Positions 1-8,452 of a stretch of DNA of 64,000 bases are shown here, piece by piece. Below the pieces are notes generated by a model. The model was not told where the DNA came from. It worked only from the letters and a program-made list of their open reading frames with translations, and did no database searches. Numbering within the stretch: position 1 is the stretch's first letter; the number at the start of each line of letters is the position of its first letter. The stretch lies in the NCBI RefSeq assembly GCF_030734285.1, contig NZ_CP132295.1, positions 959,157 to 1,023,156 of the forward strand. The letters are read 5' to 3'. Source of the stretch: Natronococcus sp. AD-5 (GTDB lineage: Archaea > Halobacteriota > Halobacteria > Halobacteriales > Natrialbaceae). The translations under genes and the position numbers were made by a program.

Positions 1-521
1 GCCCGGGAAAGCTCGTCAGCGAACTCCTCGAGGACGTCGTCAGTCGACCGGCGGCCATCGGTGAGACCGTTAATCCGAGCTGCAATCCGATGAGGAACCA
101 CATCTCGGCAAGCGGGGTCTCGTCCTGTGTAGTCGGCCATCGTCTCGATGAGTCCCGCAAATGCCTCGACACGTCCGTCGACCGTGACGTCCCACTCTTC
201 GAGGTCGTCCTCGTTGACGGCGTACGTCACAGCGTCGGGCTCCTGTTTCTCAAGGAGAGACTCGAGAGCCGCTTGCTTCCAGCTGCGGAGATCGCGGAAG
301 TTCCAGAATGTGGTGAACTCTTCGAGCGTCTCGATGGAGTGCTCAATTGAGATTTCAGCGCGAACACGCTCGGTCGTTTCGTCACCGTGGTCAGTGATCC
401 GGGTAACCGGCCCGCTGGCAGTCGCGAGGAACCGTCGTGGAAGCGGCGTCGTCTCACCGATAGACTGCGCTTCATCGGGTGTCTCCGCTGGCTGTGCTGT
501 CGTCTCGTCTGCTCGTGACAT
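1..521 (-). CDS. Hypothetical haloarchaeal protein, C-terminus outside window
   Basis: An open minus-strand frame starts with ATG at 521 (MSRADETTAQPAE...) and runs off the left edge, giving 173 residues without a stop. It has an acidic, low-complexity N-terminus, then a mixed helical region with many E/D and R residues. I see no catalytic motif, membrane segment or cysteine pair and do not recognise the family. The start is supported by acidic haloarchaeal codon and residue usage and by the hairpin leader directly upstream, which other minus-strand genes in this window share. Frames on the other strand here are shadows. Confidence 0.65.
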   Translation of the reverse strand, partial: MSRADETTAQPAETPDEAQSIGETTPLPRRFLATASGPVTRITDHGDETTERVRAEISIEHSIETLEEFTTFWNFRDLRSWKQAALESLLEKQEPDAVTYAVNEDDLEEWDVTVDGRVEAFAGLIETMADYTGRDPACRDVVPHRIAARINGLTDGRRSTDDVLEEFADELSR

Positions 522-530
522 CTGTGAAAC

Positions 531-563
531 CCTCCACCCCTCTCGAGGGGGTAACAACACCAC
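531..563 (-). promoter_or_regulatory. Hairpin leader, copy 1
   Basis: Read on the minus strand the segment is GGTGTTGTTA, then CCCC-loop-GGGG (palindrome at 537-550), then GGTGGAGGG, ending about 10 bases before the ATG at 521. Five similar segments precede other minus-strand starts or a start remnant. The GGAGG-like tail may serve as ribosome binding site. Function is inferred from position and conservation only. Confidence 0.6.
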
Positions 564-726
564 ATGCGGTGCGTTTGTGCTGGGAGTGATTGGTCTGACA
601 GAGTTACCTATATATCCATACTCAATTCTGGTCGTGAGAGCGTGTCATAGAATTCTTCACAGGGTGTTGCTTTCACCAACGGTACCAGTGAATTGACCGC
701 TAAGTGGGGGATGCGTACTGAGCAAT

Positions 727-1077
727 TCAATCCGTCTTTTCAGTAGCCCATTCTAACAATGACTCAAGCCGCATTCGAACTTCGTCCCCATCGTCGGTTA
801 GCGCATATTCGACTCGCGGCGGAATTTCGTCGTATTGCGTTCGCGTGATAAGACCTGCATCCTGAAATTCGGAGAGCCGAGCTGAGATCGTCGTCGTACT
901 CGCTGCCGAAAGATGCGCTTCGATCTCGGCAAAGCGCATCGAATCGTGTGCGCCGATGATACTGATGAGTTGCATCGCATATTTGTTGCTGAGCGTATTG
1001 ATGACGCCCGTTAGCGGGCAGTAGCAGATACCGTCAACGTCACACGTCGGTTCAGGAGCGGGGGTCGGGTCAGCCAT
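727..1077 (-). CDS. HxlR-type winged-helix transcriptional regulator
   Basis: 116 residues. The N-terminus carries a CxxxxxxCxC group (CDVDGICYC, residues 12-20), then the HxlR winged helix: GVINTLSNKYAMQLISII, a helix-turn-helix around residues 50-80 (MRFAEIEAHL...TTISARLSEF), and the wing PRVEYALTDDG near 88-98. HxlR regulators are dimeric DNA-binding proteins that often answer redox or metal signals; the N-terminal cysteines would fit such sensing but this is inference. It is divergent from the CopZ-like and flavoprotein genes at 1196-3039, with 118 bp and two inverted repeats between them, so it probably controls that pair and itself. ATG start; length is normal for the family. Confidence 0.85.
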   Translation of the reverse strand: MADPTPAPEPTCDVDGICYCPLTGVINTLSNKYAMQLISIIGAHDSMRFAEIEAHLSAASTTTISARLSEFQDAGLITRTQYDEIPPRVEYALTDDGDEVRMRLESLLEWATEKTD

Positions 1078-1090
1078 TACTTTAGAGCCT

Positions 1091-1143
1091 CGGAGTTACT
1101 CCGCTGTTTTGGACTCCACCGCTTAAGCACTTTACTTGCTAAA
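1091..1143. promoter_or_regulatory. Candidate operator region between divergent genes
   Basis: A perfect inverted repeat CGGAG-TTA-CTCCG lies at 1091-1103, close to the HxlR start, and an imperfect one, TTAAGCA-n7-TGCTAAA, at 1123-1143 on the side of the CopZ-like gene. Placement in the short divergent spacer suggests sites for the adjacent HxlR regulator. Inference from symmetry and position only. Confidence 0.4.
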
Positions 1144-1195
1144 GGATAGACACTGACGACCAATTCAATGCCGATCAAACGGAGCTACGCTACCA

Positions 1196-1647
1196 ATGCC
1201 AGACCAAACTGCACCCTGTCCCGAGTGTACAGTCAAGGCCAGACAAATCGCAACCGAGACCGTTCGAAACATGGTGGAACCGTTCGAAAATCAGGAGGTT
1301 AAAGACGAGGTACAGTATCGAATTTGCAAAACGACAGAGTGTCCGGTTGTCTACTTCACTGAAGAAGTGGATCAGCAATTCGGGATCGACGTAATCCGCG
1401 AGACGCCGAACTTTAAATTAGACACGGATGAGCGGCCATATCCGCTCTGCTACTGTTTTGGATACGGAAAAAACGCATCTACAAAGACGTCTCCAAGAAC
1501 AGCGAGACGAATATTGCAGATTGGATCACCGAGCGGGTACAGGAAGAAGAGTGTACGTGTCGGTGGAAAAGCCCGCTCGGTGGCTGCTGTCTCGGAAACG
1601 TTCGTGCAGCGATCTCCGAAGCGAAAGACACGCAGGGAATCGAGTGA
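1196..1647 (+). pseudogene. CopZ-like iron-sulfur/zinc copper chaperone, frameshifted in a run of six A
   Basis: The first 92 or so residues (MPDQTAPCPECTVKARQI..., ending PLCYCFGYGK) match the N-terminal half of the CopZ-type cysteine protein: CPEC, then CKTTECPVVYF and LCYCFGY. After the six-A run at 1468-1473 the family sequence continues in another frame: KRIYKDVSKNSETNIADWI, then ECTCRW and GGCCLGNVRAAI, ending with TGA at 1645-1647. One extra A would restore a single frame, so this is a one-base deletion, transcriptional slippage or a read error. Such proteins hold a [2Fe-2S] or zinc site and deliver or sense copper. It lies 6 bp before the flavoprotein gene, so the two are probably cotranscribed. 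Confidence 0.75.
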
Positions 1648-1653
1648 GTTCTA

Positions 1654-3039
1654 ATGACTGAGACAGACACGTACGACACGATCGTTCTTGGCGGTGGAAT
1701 GGCTGGCCTCCCAGTGGCTCTCAAAAGCGCGCACCACGGATGGGAGGTCGCACTCGTCGAAGATGATCTGCTCGGCGGAACGTGTCTCAATCGTGGGTGT
1801 ATCCCAACGAAGACGATAATTCGGAGTGCTGAAATTGCTCACCTCGTTGATCGGGCCAAGGAGTTTGGTGTTACCATCGAAGGAGAACATCAGACTGATA
1901 TGGAGACTGTCGTTGAGCGCCAGCAAACCGTCGTCGAAGGGATTCGATCCGGTGCATACGATAACGTCGAAAGGGCAGAAAACCTCGATCTAATCGAGGG
2001 ACGGGGTAGTTTCGAATCAGTAAGCGAGATCGCTGTAAACGATCGTATCCTCTCCGCAGATCGGATTATTGTTAACACGGGCGCTCGCCCGTTGAAGCCA
2101 CCGATCGACGGACTCGAGGAGGTACCGACATTGGATAGCACGTCTGCGCTCGAAGTAACCGGCGTTCCCGATTACCTCGTCGTGGTTGGCGGCGGCTACG
2201 TCGGTGTCGAGTACGCACAAATGTATGCTCGATTCGGAGCGGATGTGACGCTGTTCCAACGCGGAGAACGCATTCTCCCGAACGAGGAACCGGACGTGAG
2301 TCACGTCGTGCAGGACGTCTTCGAATCCGAAGAAATCACGCTGCACACGAATACGAGCGTCGAACAGCTCGCTGAAGCCGGAGAGGGTATCGAAGTAACG
2401 GCGAGTCGGGGCAATGAGACGCTAACCGTTGACGCATCGGACGTGTTGATCGCTGCTGGTCGCCAGCCGAACAGCGACGGTCTCAATCTCAACGACGTGG
2501 GCATCGAGACGGACGAGAAGGGCTTTATCGAAATCGACGAACAGTACGAGACGTCAGCCGAATCGGTCTGGGCAGTAGGCGATGTGACCGGAATGCCGAT
2601 GTTCACGCACTCCGCTCGAGATGACGCCGATCTGTTGTACCGGCATCTCACCAACGACGAAGAGATAGATCGCACAGACCGGCACGTCCCTCACGCGATT
2701 TTTACCGATCCTGAAGTCGCACGAGTCGGACTCACGGAAGCGGAAGCTCGAGAAGCAGGCTATGAGGTCGGCATTGGACGGACTGAGTACGAGGAGCAAG
2801 GAAAACCCAAGGCATTAGGTGAGACTGACGGGTTCGTCAAGATCGTCACTGACACGGAGACTGATGAGATCCTTGGTGCCCACATCGTTGGGAAACACGG
2901 TGCAGAGCTGATTCACGAACTCATCATTGCGATGGAACTCGGTGGAACCGCATCGGATGTAGCGAATGCGATTCATATCCATCCGACGCTCTCTGAGGTC
3001 GTAAATTCGGCAGCAGGAGGTGTCCATCAACCCTCCTGA
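1654..3039 (+). CDS. Dihydrolipoyl dehydrogenase / mercuric-reductase-like flavoprotein
   Basis: 461 residues, a complete class I pyridine nucleotide-disulfide oxidoreductase. The FAD motif GGGMAGLPVALKSA is near residues 12-25 and the redox disulfide GGTCLNRGCIPTK near 41-53. The NAD(P) Rossmann motif VVGGGYVGVEYAQ is near 177-189, the second FAD motif WAVGDVTGMP near 306-315, and a C-terminal dimerisation domain ends with HIHPTLSEVVNSAAGG. The His-Pro and Glu of the lipoamide dehydrogenase active site are present, but there is no C-terminal vicinal Cys pair as in MerA, so it is not a typical Hg(II) reductase. No 2-oxoacid dehydrogenase subunits lie nearby; coupling to a CopZ-like gene suggests a metal-linked thiol/disulfide role. 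Substrate unknown. Confidence 0.85.
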   Translation: MTETDTYDTIVLGGGMAGLPVALKSAHHGWEVALVEDDLLGGTCLNRGCIPTKTIIRSAEIAHLVDRAKEFGVTIEGEHQTDMETVVERQQTVVEGIRSGAYDNVERAENLDLIEGRGSFESVSEIAVNDRILSADRIIVNTGARPLKPPIDGLEEVPTLDSTSALEVTGVPDYLVVVGGGYVGVEYAQMYARFGADVTLFQRGERILPNEEPDVSHVVQDVFESEEITLHTNTSVEQLAEAGEGIEVTASRGNETLTVDASDVLIAAGRQPNSDGLNLNDVGIETDEKGFIEIDEQYETSAESVWAVGDVTGMPMFTHSARDDADLLYRHLTNDEEIDRTDRHVPHAIFTDPEVARVGLTEAEAREAGYEVGIGRTEYEEQGKPKALGETDGFVKIVTDTETDEILGAHIVGKHGAELIHELIIAMELGGTASDVANAIHIHPTLSEVVNSAAGGVHQPS

Positions 3040-3129
3040 AATCGTTGTTTAGCACTATCTGATCTACCTGCTATGTATTTTTCCTGTACTGATCGTTGAG
3101 ACGGTCAAACTTATCAACCACTGATAATC

Positions 3130-3465
3130 TCAACAGAACTCTTTGGCCTGCAACTCGCTGGTATTCAGTTCTTGAATCTGCTGTACGTTGAGCGCAGCTT
3201 CGAGAACAGATGTGTGGACCGCGACTGCAATTCGATGTTTGCACGCTCCGCGGTAGTGCTTATCTGCTGGACAGACACAACTGTCTGATAAGCCGTCCTC
3301 GATCGTGACCAGGTACTCGTGATCGGCTGGATTCGCGTGGCTGGCATTGCGAACGAGGACGCCCTGTGCGACAAGTTCGAACTCGAAGGCTTCATACTGA
3401 GCGCGTTGGAGTGTCCGCTGGGTCGTCTCGAGCCGCTCGAGTGGGTGTGATGGTAATGCTGACAT
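3130..3465 (-). CDS. Small SWIM zinc-finger protein
   Basis: 111 residues with a SWIM motif CVCPADKHYRGACKHRIAVA (CxC...CxH) near residues 63-82. The N-terminal half has basic and amphipathic stretches (ERLETTQRTLQRAQYEAFEF). SWIM fingers bind zinc and mediate DNA or protein contacts. It starts at ATG 3465, about 40 bp after the small zinc-ribbon gene at 3508-3728, the likely first gene of a two-gene operon behind hairpin leader 2. Its role is unknown; similar small SWIM proteins are common in haloarchaeal plasmid and provirus DNA. Confidence 0.75.
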   Translation of the reverse strand: MSALPSHPLERLETTQRTLQRAQYEAFEFELVAQGVLVRNASHANPADHEYLVTIEDGLSDSCVCPADKHYRGACKHRIAVAVHTSVLEAALNVQQIQELNTSELQAKEFC

Positions 3466-3507
3466 AGATCGGGTATGACTTATTCTAGACTGGTGGAACG
3501 TGCGGAG

Positions 3508-3728
3508 TCACGCGCTCTCGCACTCTGAACAGATCAGTTGAACGCCGAGGTCACAGGCAGTTTCACAGCTCTGGGTCGGAACAAGTCCGAACTTCCCGCA
3601 GAAATCACAACTCGTGTTGGTGTGACCTGGGCGTCGAATACGCCGAAGCGGGACTGCTCGGCGGTCGAATCGGATTCGGTAGTAAACTCAACCGCGAGTG
3701 GGGTCGTGATCCGGCTGGCAGTTCGCAT
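3508..3728 (-). pseudogene. Small double-CxxC zinc-ribbon protein, frameshifted
   Basis: From ATG 3728 the reading MRTASRITTPLAVEFTTESD... is open. The cysteine half (NTNTSCDFCGKFGLVPTQ, then LICSECESA and TGA at 3508-3510) lies in another frame, so one indel near 3615-3625 separates the halves. The joined protein resembles the intact gene at 28233-28460: VEFxT near the N-terminus, SCD(F/N)CG, then a C-terminal CSxC. Both follow the same hairpin leader and both belong to minus-strand operons. The four cysteines predict one structural zinc. Function unknown. Confidence 0.6.
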
Positions 3729-3737
3729 CGTTTTTGA

Positions 3738-3772
3738 TCCCTCTACTCCTCGTAGGGGGCAAACAACGCCAC
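3738..3772 (-). promoter_or_regulatory. Hairpin leader, copy 2
   Basis: Minus-strand reading GGTGGCGTTGTTTG, then CCCCCTAC-loop-GTAGAGGG, ends about 10 bases before ATG 3728. Here the stem has changed on both sides (CTAC pairing with GTAG) relative to copies 1, 4 and 5, which argues for conserved RNA pairing rather than a conserved DNA site alone. Confidence 0.6.
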
Positions 3773-3779
3773 CGGCTGT

Positions 3780-4002
3780 CCAGTATGAGCGTCAAATAAC
3801 GGGAAAGCCCGGCAGCGCAATGAGCGAACGGAGTGAGCGCAGTGAGCAGCCCGGAACCTGGAGGTGGGTGGGAGGCGGTGAGTGGGGGCTGAAACCCACG
3901 CATCACAGAAGCGCCCTCAGTCACCTCACGTACATCCGCACAATTCTTTGGACAACCTCGTCCCCGCCTTGTCCGCTGTTCTTGTCTGCTGGATCACCAC
4001 TG
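3780..4002. other. GC-rich non-coding spacer with GAGCGAACGGAGTGAGCG-type repeats
   Basis: No supportable gene. The stretch has short alternating gagcg/agtgagcg repeats and a CCCGG(A/C)ACCTGGAGGTGGG core. A related stretch recurs at about 34690-34860 (AGCAGCCCGGAACCTCGAGG), and a similar gcgagcgaagcgagcg run lies at 28650-28720. All three are beside hairpin-leader genes. Confidence 0.5.
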
Positions 4003-4880
4003 TCACACCGACCTCTTTTCGACCTCGTTGGTCATCCACCCCATCTGGTTCCCGTTTCCTCCCTGCGCCTCGGGCACCTCCTGGAATGGGAACGAGATCT
4101 CGAGATCGGCTGGGGAACGAAGCCGGTCGAACACACCCCGCTCCTCGAGCGGGTCACGATAGTTCCTCCTGAGGAGGATCTCGAGCGAAACATCTCGTGG
4201 ATCGATCCCACCTGTGGCTTCGAGAAGCCAACGGGTCAGCCCTTCGTAAACGCTGAGTGTCCACTGGTCGAGGAACGTGTTGACGTCTTCTCCATTCGGA
4301 AGGCGACCACTCGAGTCGACCGGGATCCCTTCGAGGTCCTCCAGCGTTCGTTCGTAGTACGCAATCTCCTCGTCGAATCGAAGAAGCGCATGCTGAGCCG
4401 AGATAACCCGCTGATCGTCGCTGATCGTGGCGCTGTAGTTGTCCTTACACGACCAGTAGGTACCCTGGTAGAGGTCCGCTGCCGGAACTGGGTCATCGAC
4501 CTCGCACTTCGAGCCCGAGCAACCAACCGCAACGAGCGTGAGCGGCCCGCGGTCCCGGTACTCCTCGATCGCGTCTCTAACGTTGTAGCAGTAGCCCATT
4601 CCCCAGCTGACGCCGCCGATGTCAGCACGACCACGGTTGATGTTCTCGACTGCTCGCTTCACGCCGACGAGGTCCTCGCAGTCAGATATGAGCCGGGCCG
4701 GCATACAGTCGGGGACCTGAACGTCCGCGAGGAGATCCATGAGAAGGCGGTACAGCGGTCGGTCCTCGGCAGCGACGACAGTTGCATCGCGAACGCCGGG
4801 GACCCAGTGGCTCGACACTGCGAGGTCGTCACCAGGAGATCGTGCTCGCGAGGGCGTGGGACGTGAGAACTGTCGCTCAC
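4003..4880 (-). pseudogene. DUF6884-like protein, apparent N-terminal frameshift
   Basis: The C-terminal ~260 residues are open and carry LVAVGCSGSKCEVDDPVP, ADLYQGTYWSCKDNY and DDQRVISAQHALL. This set (VGCSxSK, YxGxxWSxK, SAKHxLL) is typical of DUF6884-like proteins of haloarchaeal plasmids. The likely N-terminus from GTG 4880 (VSDSSHVPRPREHDLLVTTSQCRATG read to about 4805) lies in a different frame from GVRDATVVAAEDRPLYRLL. The switch falls in the GGTCCCCGG run near 4800, so one indel separates them; an in-frame start further in remains possible. The gene overlaps the end of the 46-codon gene at 4886-5026 almost exactly, so they form one unit behind leader 3. Function unknown. Confidence 0.6.
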
Positions 4881-4885
4881 GTGAA

Positions 4886-5026
4886 TCAAACCTCCACTTC
4901 ATCAAGCAGCTCGATTGCTTCGTCGACCTTCTCTCGATCGTCGTCGCTCAGCTGATCCTGATCGATGCTTCTGAGGTTGCTCCACGCGTCCCACAGCAGG
5001 TATCCGGGGATATGTTCTTCGTCCAT
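4886..5026 (-). CDS. Small acidic helical protein, 46 residues
   Basis: ATG 5026 to TGA 4886 encodes an acidic peptide starting MDEEHIPGYLLWDAWSNL and ending EAIELLDEVEV, very probably two helices. The start lies 8-10 bases after leader 3 and the stop touches the start region of the DUF6884-like gene, so it is the first cistron of that unit. Strong Asp/Glu bias fits haloarchaeal coding. No known family; function unknown. Confidence 0.55.
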   Translation of the reverse strand: MDEEHIPGYLLWDAWSNLRSIDQDQLSDDDREKVDEAIELLDEVEV

Positions 5027-5033
5027 CTGTGAT

Positions 5034-5070
5034 CTCCTCCACCCCTCTCAGAAGGGGGAACAACCCCACC
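5034..5070 (-). promoter_or_regulatory. Hairpin leader, copy 3
   Basis: Minus-strand reading GGTGGGGTTGTT, then CCCCC-TTCTGAGA-GGGG, then TGGAGGAG, ending 8 bases before ATG 5026. Same arrangement as the other copies. Confidence 0.6.
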
Positions 5071-5099
5071 GGCTGTGCGTTCGTTGCGAAGCTTTCGAC

Positions 5100-5553
5100 T
5101 CAGACGATCGGCTTCGGTCCCCGCAACGAGAGGGCGACCTCGCCGTTCTCTCGCTCGTCTTCCGTCAACAGATCGTATTGTTCCTCGAAATCACTACAGA
5201 CAGTTTCTGCGACCTCGAGCGTTGGGAACTTCGGCTTCGATCGATTCCCAGTCCGGATTTGCGTTCGGATAGACGGCCACTTGGTACGTGTCACCGAAGC
5301 GATCGTGCCAGCTTGCCAATGGCCGGTACACCGCTGTCGGTGCGATCGTCACCTCCATCGGCGTCGAGAACATTACCTCGCTTACCTCATCGACGATGAA
5401 CCGAACCAGCGAGAGCACACACTGCCGCCGGCCCAGTGTCCACGGACGGACGTTCCCCTGTTCACAATCCCATGCCGGGACTTTCAACTTTAGAAGGATA
5501 TTTGTCCTATAACTGGTATAGGGAGTCTGATTCGACCAACCCGTACCTATCAA
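5100..5553 (-). pseudogene. Hypothetical protein, frameshifted
   Basis: Two minus-strand frames join into one plausible protein. The upstream part contains VMFSTPMEVTIAPTAVYRPL and ends VYPNANPDWESIEAEVPNA; the downstream part continues LEVAETVCSDFEEQYDLL and ends LSLRGPKPIV at 5100. The switch lies near 5215-5225 (TTCCCAACGCTCGAGG). ATG at 5373 is the likeliest start of the conserved part; the open frame reaches 5553. No motif is recognised. It lies directly upstream of the leader-3 operon on the same strand. Confidence 0.45.
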
Positions 5554-5616
5554 GATACGGCTTCGATGGGAACCACCGACAGGAGTTTTGATGCTGGTGT
5601 GGTGGATATCAACAGA

Positions 5617-6738
5617 ATGTCTTGCTCGTCTATCCTCGTTGCCGGTGGGTATGGAACCGTGGGAAGGTACATCACCGACGACCTCGCCTCGACGTTTCCA
5701 GGTCGCGTGATCGCCGGCGGACGCGACGAACAGAAGGCATCAGCGCTTGCCGACAAGGTAGGAAACGGTGTCGTCGCACAGCACCTGGACGTAACTGACG
5801 CAGATTCTATCGACGCTGCCCTTGAAGGCGTGGGATTCGTCATTAACACTATTGACCATCCCGATGCCCGGTTGTTTCGCGCCGCGATCGACCACGGGTT
5901 CGCCTTCACTTCCATCACGCCCGTTCTCCCGGTCTGGGAGACAGCACGATCATTGAGCGATCGGGCCGAAGAAACTGGAGCGAGGATTGTCCTCGGTACC
6001 GGTATTCAGCCCGGGATCTCGAATATGCTGGCACGCCTGGGCGCGACGCGCGTCGGTACCGTTGACACGGTCTCCACGGCACTGGTCCTTTCCATCGGCG
6101 ATGAGTTCGGTCCGGCCAGCTTATCCGAGATGATGGATCTTGCCAGTCATCCCTACGAAATCGCCATCAGTGGATATCAAAAACACGTCTCGCCCTTCGA
6201 CGGTGAATCGATGGTCATATTCCCGGAGCCGGTCGGTGAACGATGGACCTACCTGTTTCCGTTACCCGACCAGTTCTATTACGCTCAGACGCTCGGCGCA
6301 GACACAGTGACCGTTCGCTTCGCGCTCGATCCGCCCTGGCTCGGACGCGTTCTTGCAACCGTCGCAGGTTGGGGCAGGGCCTCGACGCTGATGGACCAGC
6401 CACTTCCACGTCGCGTGCTCTCCGAAGCACTGGATCTGGTTCATCGACTCTACAAGGGCCGTGACTGGTTCTCGCTCACCGTCGATGTCGTTGGATCGGA
6501 TAGCTCGGTGGCGTTCACGCTCACTGACCTCGGCCAAGCTCGCGCCACCGGCATCAGTGCGGCGACCGTCGGACGTGCACTGTATGAAGGCCGCATTGAC
6601 GCGCCTGGCGTCCGGCTCTCTGAGGAGGTTATCGACCCGACGTGGTTCTTTGGCCGTCTTGCCAAACGGAACCTGACGTATGAGACTAGGTCGAGTACCA
6701 TATCGCCTACTCTTGATTACGACTCAAACGGAGACTGA
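5617..6738 (+). CDS. Saccharopine-dehydrogenase-like NAD(P)-binding protein
   Basis: 373 residues from ATG 5617; an upstream ATG at 5566 is in frame, but the Rossmann strand begins directly after 5617. The motif ILVAGGYGTVGRYITDDLA is at residues 5-23, followed by VIAGGRD and a long C-terminal domain as in saccharopine dehydrogenase-like or trans-acting enoyl reductase families. A GTGIQPGISNML segment near residues 127-138 resembles the substrate loop of that group. Substrate unknown; no lysine or lipid biosynthesis genes lie nearby. It is the first intact plus-strand gene of the metal/ion island and stands alone. Confidence 0.7.
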   Translation: MSCSSILVAGGYGTVGRYITDDLASTFPGRVIAGGRDEQKASALADKVGNGVVAQHLDVTDADSIDAALEGVGFVINTIDHPDARLFRAAIDHGFAFTSITPVLPVWETARSLSDRAEETGARIVLGTGIQPGISNMLARLGATRVGTVDTVSTALVLSIGDEFGPASLSEMMDLASHPYEIAISGYQKHVSPFDGESMVIFPEPVGERWTYLFPLPDQFYYAQTLGADTVTVRFALDPPWLGRVLATVAGWGRASTLMDQPLPRRVLSEALDLVHRLYKGRDWFSLTVDVVGSDSSVAFTLTDLGQARATGISAATVGRALYEGRIDAPGVRLSEEVIDPTWFFGRLAKRNLTYETRSSTISPTLDYDSNGD

Positions 6739-6864
6739 CCCACTAGTTTTCACCTCCATAACTAAATAATAAAAGTCCGGGGTCCAGAGTATGTCAGTAT
6801 CTCCTTTTTCAGACTGGATTGGGAAGTCTTCTATTTTCCTATCAAAAATAGATATATCTGGAAT

Positions 6865-7221
6865 TTAAACCCCGCGCTGTAGGCGCTTACGGCGTTCTTC
6901 AAACTCTTCATCCGAAATGTCGCCACGGGCATAGGCCAACCTCAACTCTTCGAGTGCGGTATCACGTTGTTGAGTACTGGACTGGCGAATCGAACTGTAC
7001 AGGAGGTACCCGACCCCGAGAATCACGAGCAAAGGGACTACTGACATGAGAAGCCACATCCACGTAGCTCCCGTGCCGTTCCACATACTGCCATCCCACA
7101 TGTGTCCCCACCCCCATACGCCCATCATTGGCATCATCACAACCATCATGAGGAAGGGCAGAAGCAGGATTGCAGCGATGACGATCAGGATCGTCCGAAC
7201 CAGTGAATCATCGGTTGCCAT
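6865..7221 (-). CDS. SHOCT-domain membrane protein
   Basis: 118 residues from ATG 7221 (an in-frame ATG at 7242 is possible). Two hydrophobic segments (IVIAAILLLPFLMMVVMM near 17-34 and WLLMSVVPLLVILGVGYLL near 56-74) flank a Met/Trp/Gly-rich outside loop, GVWGWGHMWDGSMW. The C-terminal SHOCT motif LEELRLAYARGDISDEEFEE is near 90-110. SHOCT segments are short oligomerisation modules. A paralogue at 23088-23435 has the same layout with a Met/Gly-rich loop. Met-rich loops can bind Cu(I), which would fit the neighbourhood, but this is inference. Confidence 0.75.
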   Translation of the reverse strand: MATDDSLVRTILIVIAAILLLPFLMMVVMMPMMGVWGWGHMWDGSMWNGTGATWMWLLMSVVPLLVILGVGYLLYSSIRQSSTQQRDTALEELRLAYARGDISDEEFEERRKRLQRGV

Positions 7222-7359
7222 ACTCTGGGATACGCTGTCCAAGTATGTTAGCTAGCCCCCGAATCCCACGCGGCAGGAAACATAGTGCGAGCAGACATGA
7301 GTGAGTTCCCGGATTTCGAATTCGAACGGCAGCGAAGACGACTCAAACGCACCAGTTGA

Positions 7360-8352
7360 TCAAAACAAAACAGATCGTTCTTCGCGTATATTTTGCACCC
7401 CGAGGTAGAGGATGATCACGCTCATCAGCAGCGCACCACCGAGGAGGAGCGTCAAACTAAGCGTATGCAGCAGTTCAATGTCGTATGTGTGGCTGATAGT
7501 TTTGCTCGCCACCGAGACACTTCCAATGAGTAGCATAGCACCGAAGGTCGTCCTGAGTTCCGCGTCGTCGAGATAGTCGGTGAGGACAGCACCGATACGA
7601 GTTCCGACCGTACTGCCAACGAGCAACGGCACCAACATGGCGAAATGGATCGCTCCCTGTTGCCCGTAGACGAATGCCCCGTACGCACTGGAGATGGTAA
7701 TCTGAAAGATGTCGGTACCGACGGCGACGGCTCCCGGCATCGTCAAGCCGTACATGAGCGCGGGGACCATCAAGAATCCGCCACCGACTCCGAGGAATCC
7801 GGACAGACTTCCGATTAACAACGCGATCGGAAGCACCACCCAGACGGAGAGGGTAACGTCATTGTGAAAGGTGACCGTTGGCGGGATAGTGACTCGTTCG
7901 AGGTGAGCGGAGAGAGACGACGGATTCTCGACAGAACTCTCGTCTTCGATCGCGGGATGTCGTCCGTCGCGGATGACGAACACACCAATTGACGCGAGGA
8001 GTACGACGTAAAGGAGACTGACGACTAGATCTGCGAGTCCGATATCCGCCAGCAGCAGTAGTGCCCGTTTCCCGATCTCGATACCGGCCGTCATTCCGAG
8101 AATCAACAGGAAACCGAGTCGATAATCGATATGATCGAGGCCGCGATGCGTAATCGTCGCAGTGAGTGACGTCCAGAAGACAAATGCGAGTCCCGTTCCG
8201 ACGGCAGTAGGTGCGGAATGCCCAAGAACGAGAAGTGCAGGGGTAACGAAGAAACTCCCACCCATCCCGAAGAACCCAAAGAGGATACCGACAGTCAGTC
8301 CAAACATGACAAATAGGACGATAAGGGGGATACCCACTTCGAAAAGGCTCAT
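7360..8352 (-). CDS. TauE/SafE family sulfite/anion exporter
   Basis: 330 residues, about eight or nine hydrophobic segments in two repeats. Each repeat opens with the family glycine motif: GILFGFFGMGGSFFVTPALL near 23-42 and IGSLSGFLGVGGGFLMVPAL near 180-199. The family exports sulfite, sulfonates or related small anions, or moves sulfur compounds across the membrane. A 40-residue charged cytoplasmic loop (GRHPAIEDESSVENPSS) separates the halves. It is followed on the same strand by the CPA2 antiporter and potassium-channel genes further upstream, with short gaps, so the three may be coregulated. Substrate not deducible. Confidence 0.85.
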   Translation of the reverse strand: MSLFEVGIPLIVLFVMFGLTVGILFGFFGMGGSFFVTPALLVLGHSAPTAVGTGLAFVFWTSLTATITHRGLDHIDYRLGFLLILGMTAGIEIGKRALLLLADIGLADLVVSLLYVVLLASIGVFVIRDGRHPAIEDESSVENPSSLSAHLERVTIPPTVTFHNDVTLSVWVVLPIALLIGSLSGFLGVGGGFLMVPALMYGLTMPGAVAVGTDIFQITISSAYGAFVYGQQGAIHFAMLVPLLVGSTVGTRIGAVLTDYLDDAELRTTFGAMLLIGSVSVASKTISHTYDIELLHTLSLTLLLGGALLMSVIILYLGVQNIREERSVLF

Positions 8353-8452
8353 ACGCTACTCTACGATTGCGATCGCTACAATTGTTACTCCACCAGTTGT
8401 CTGCAATTCTGGAGTGATCTCACTCTCACAAATCTCGGTAATTCGAGCGTTT

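Noticed and set aside
148..696. Plus-strand open frame opposite the first gene
   Set aside because: Composition (Ser/Arg/Val, few acidic residues) is that of a reverse-strand shadow; the minus frame from 521 has acidic haloarchaeal composition and a leader.
1654..3039. Naming the flavoprotein MerA
   Set aside because: No N-terminal HMA domain and no C-terminal vicinal cysteines; no merR, merP or merT nearby.
3538..4866. Long plus-strand frame over the DUF6884-like gene
   Set aside because: It lies opposite three minus-strand genes or gene parts with recognisable motifs, and has no domain of its own.
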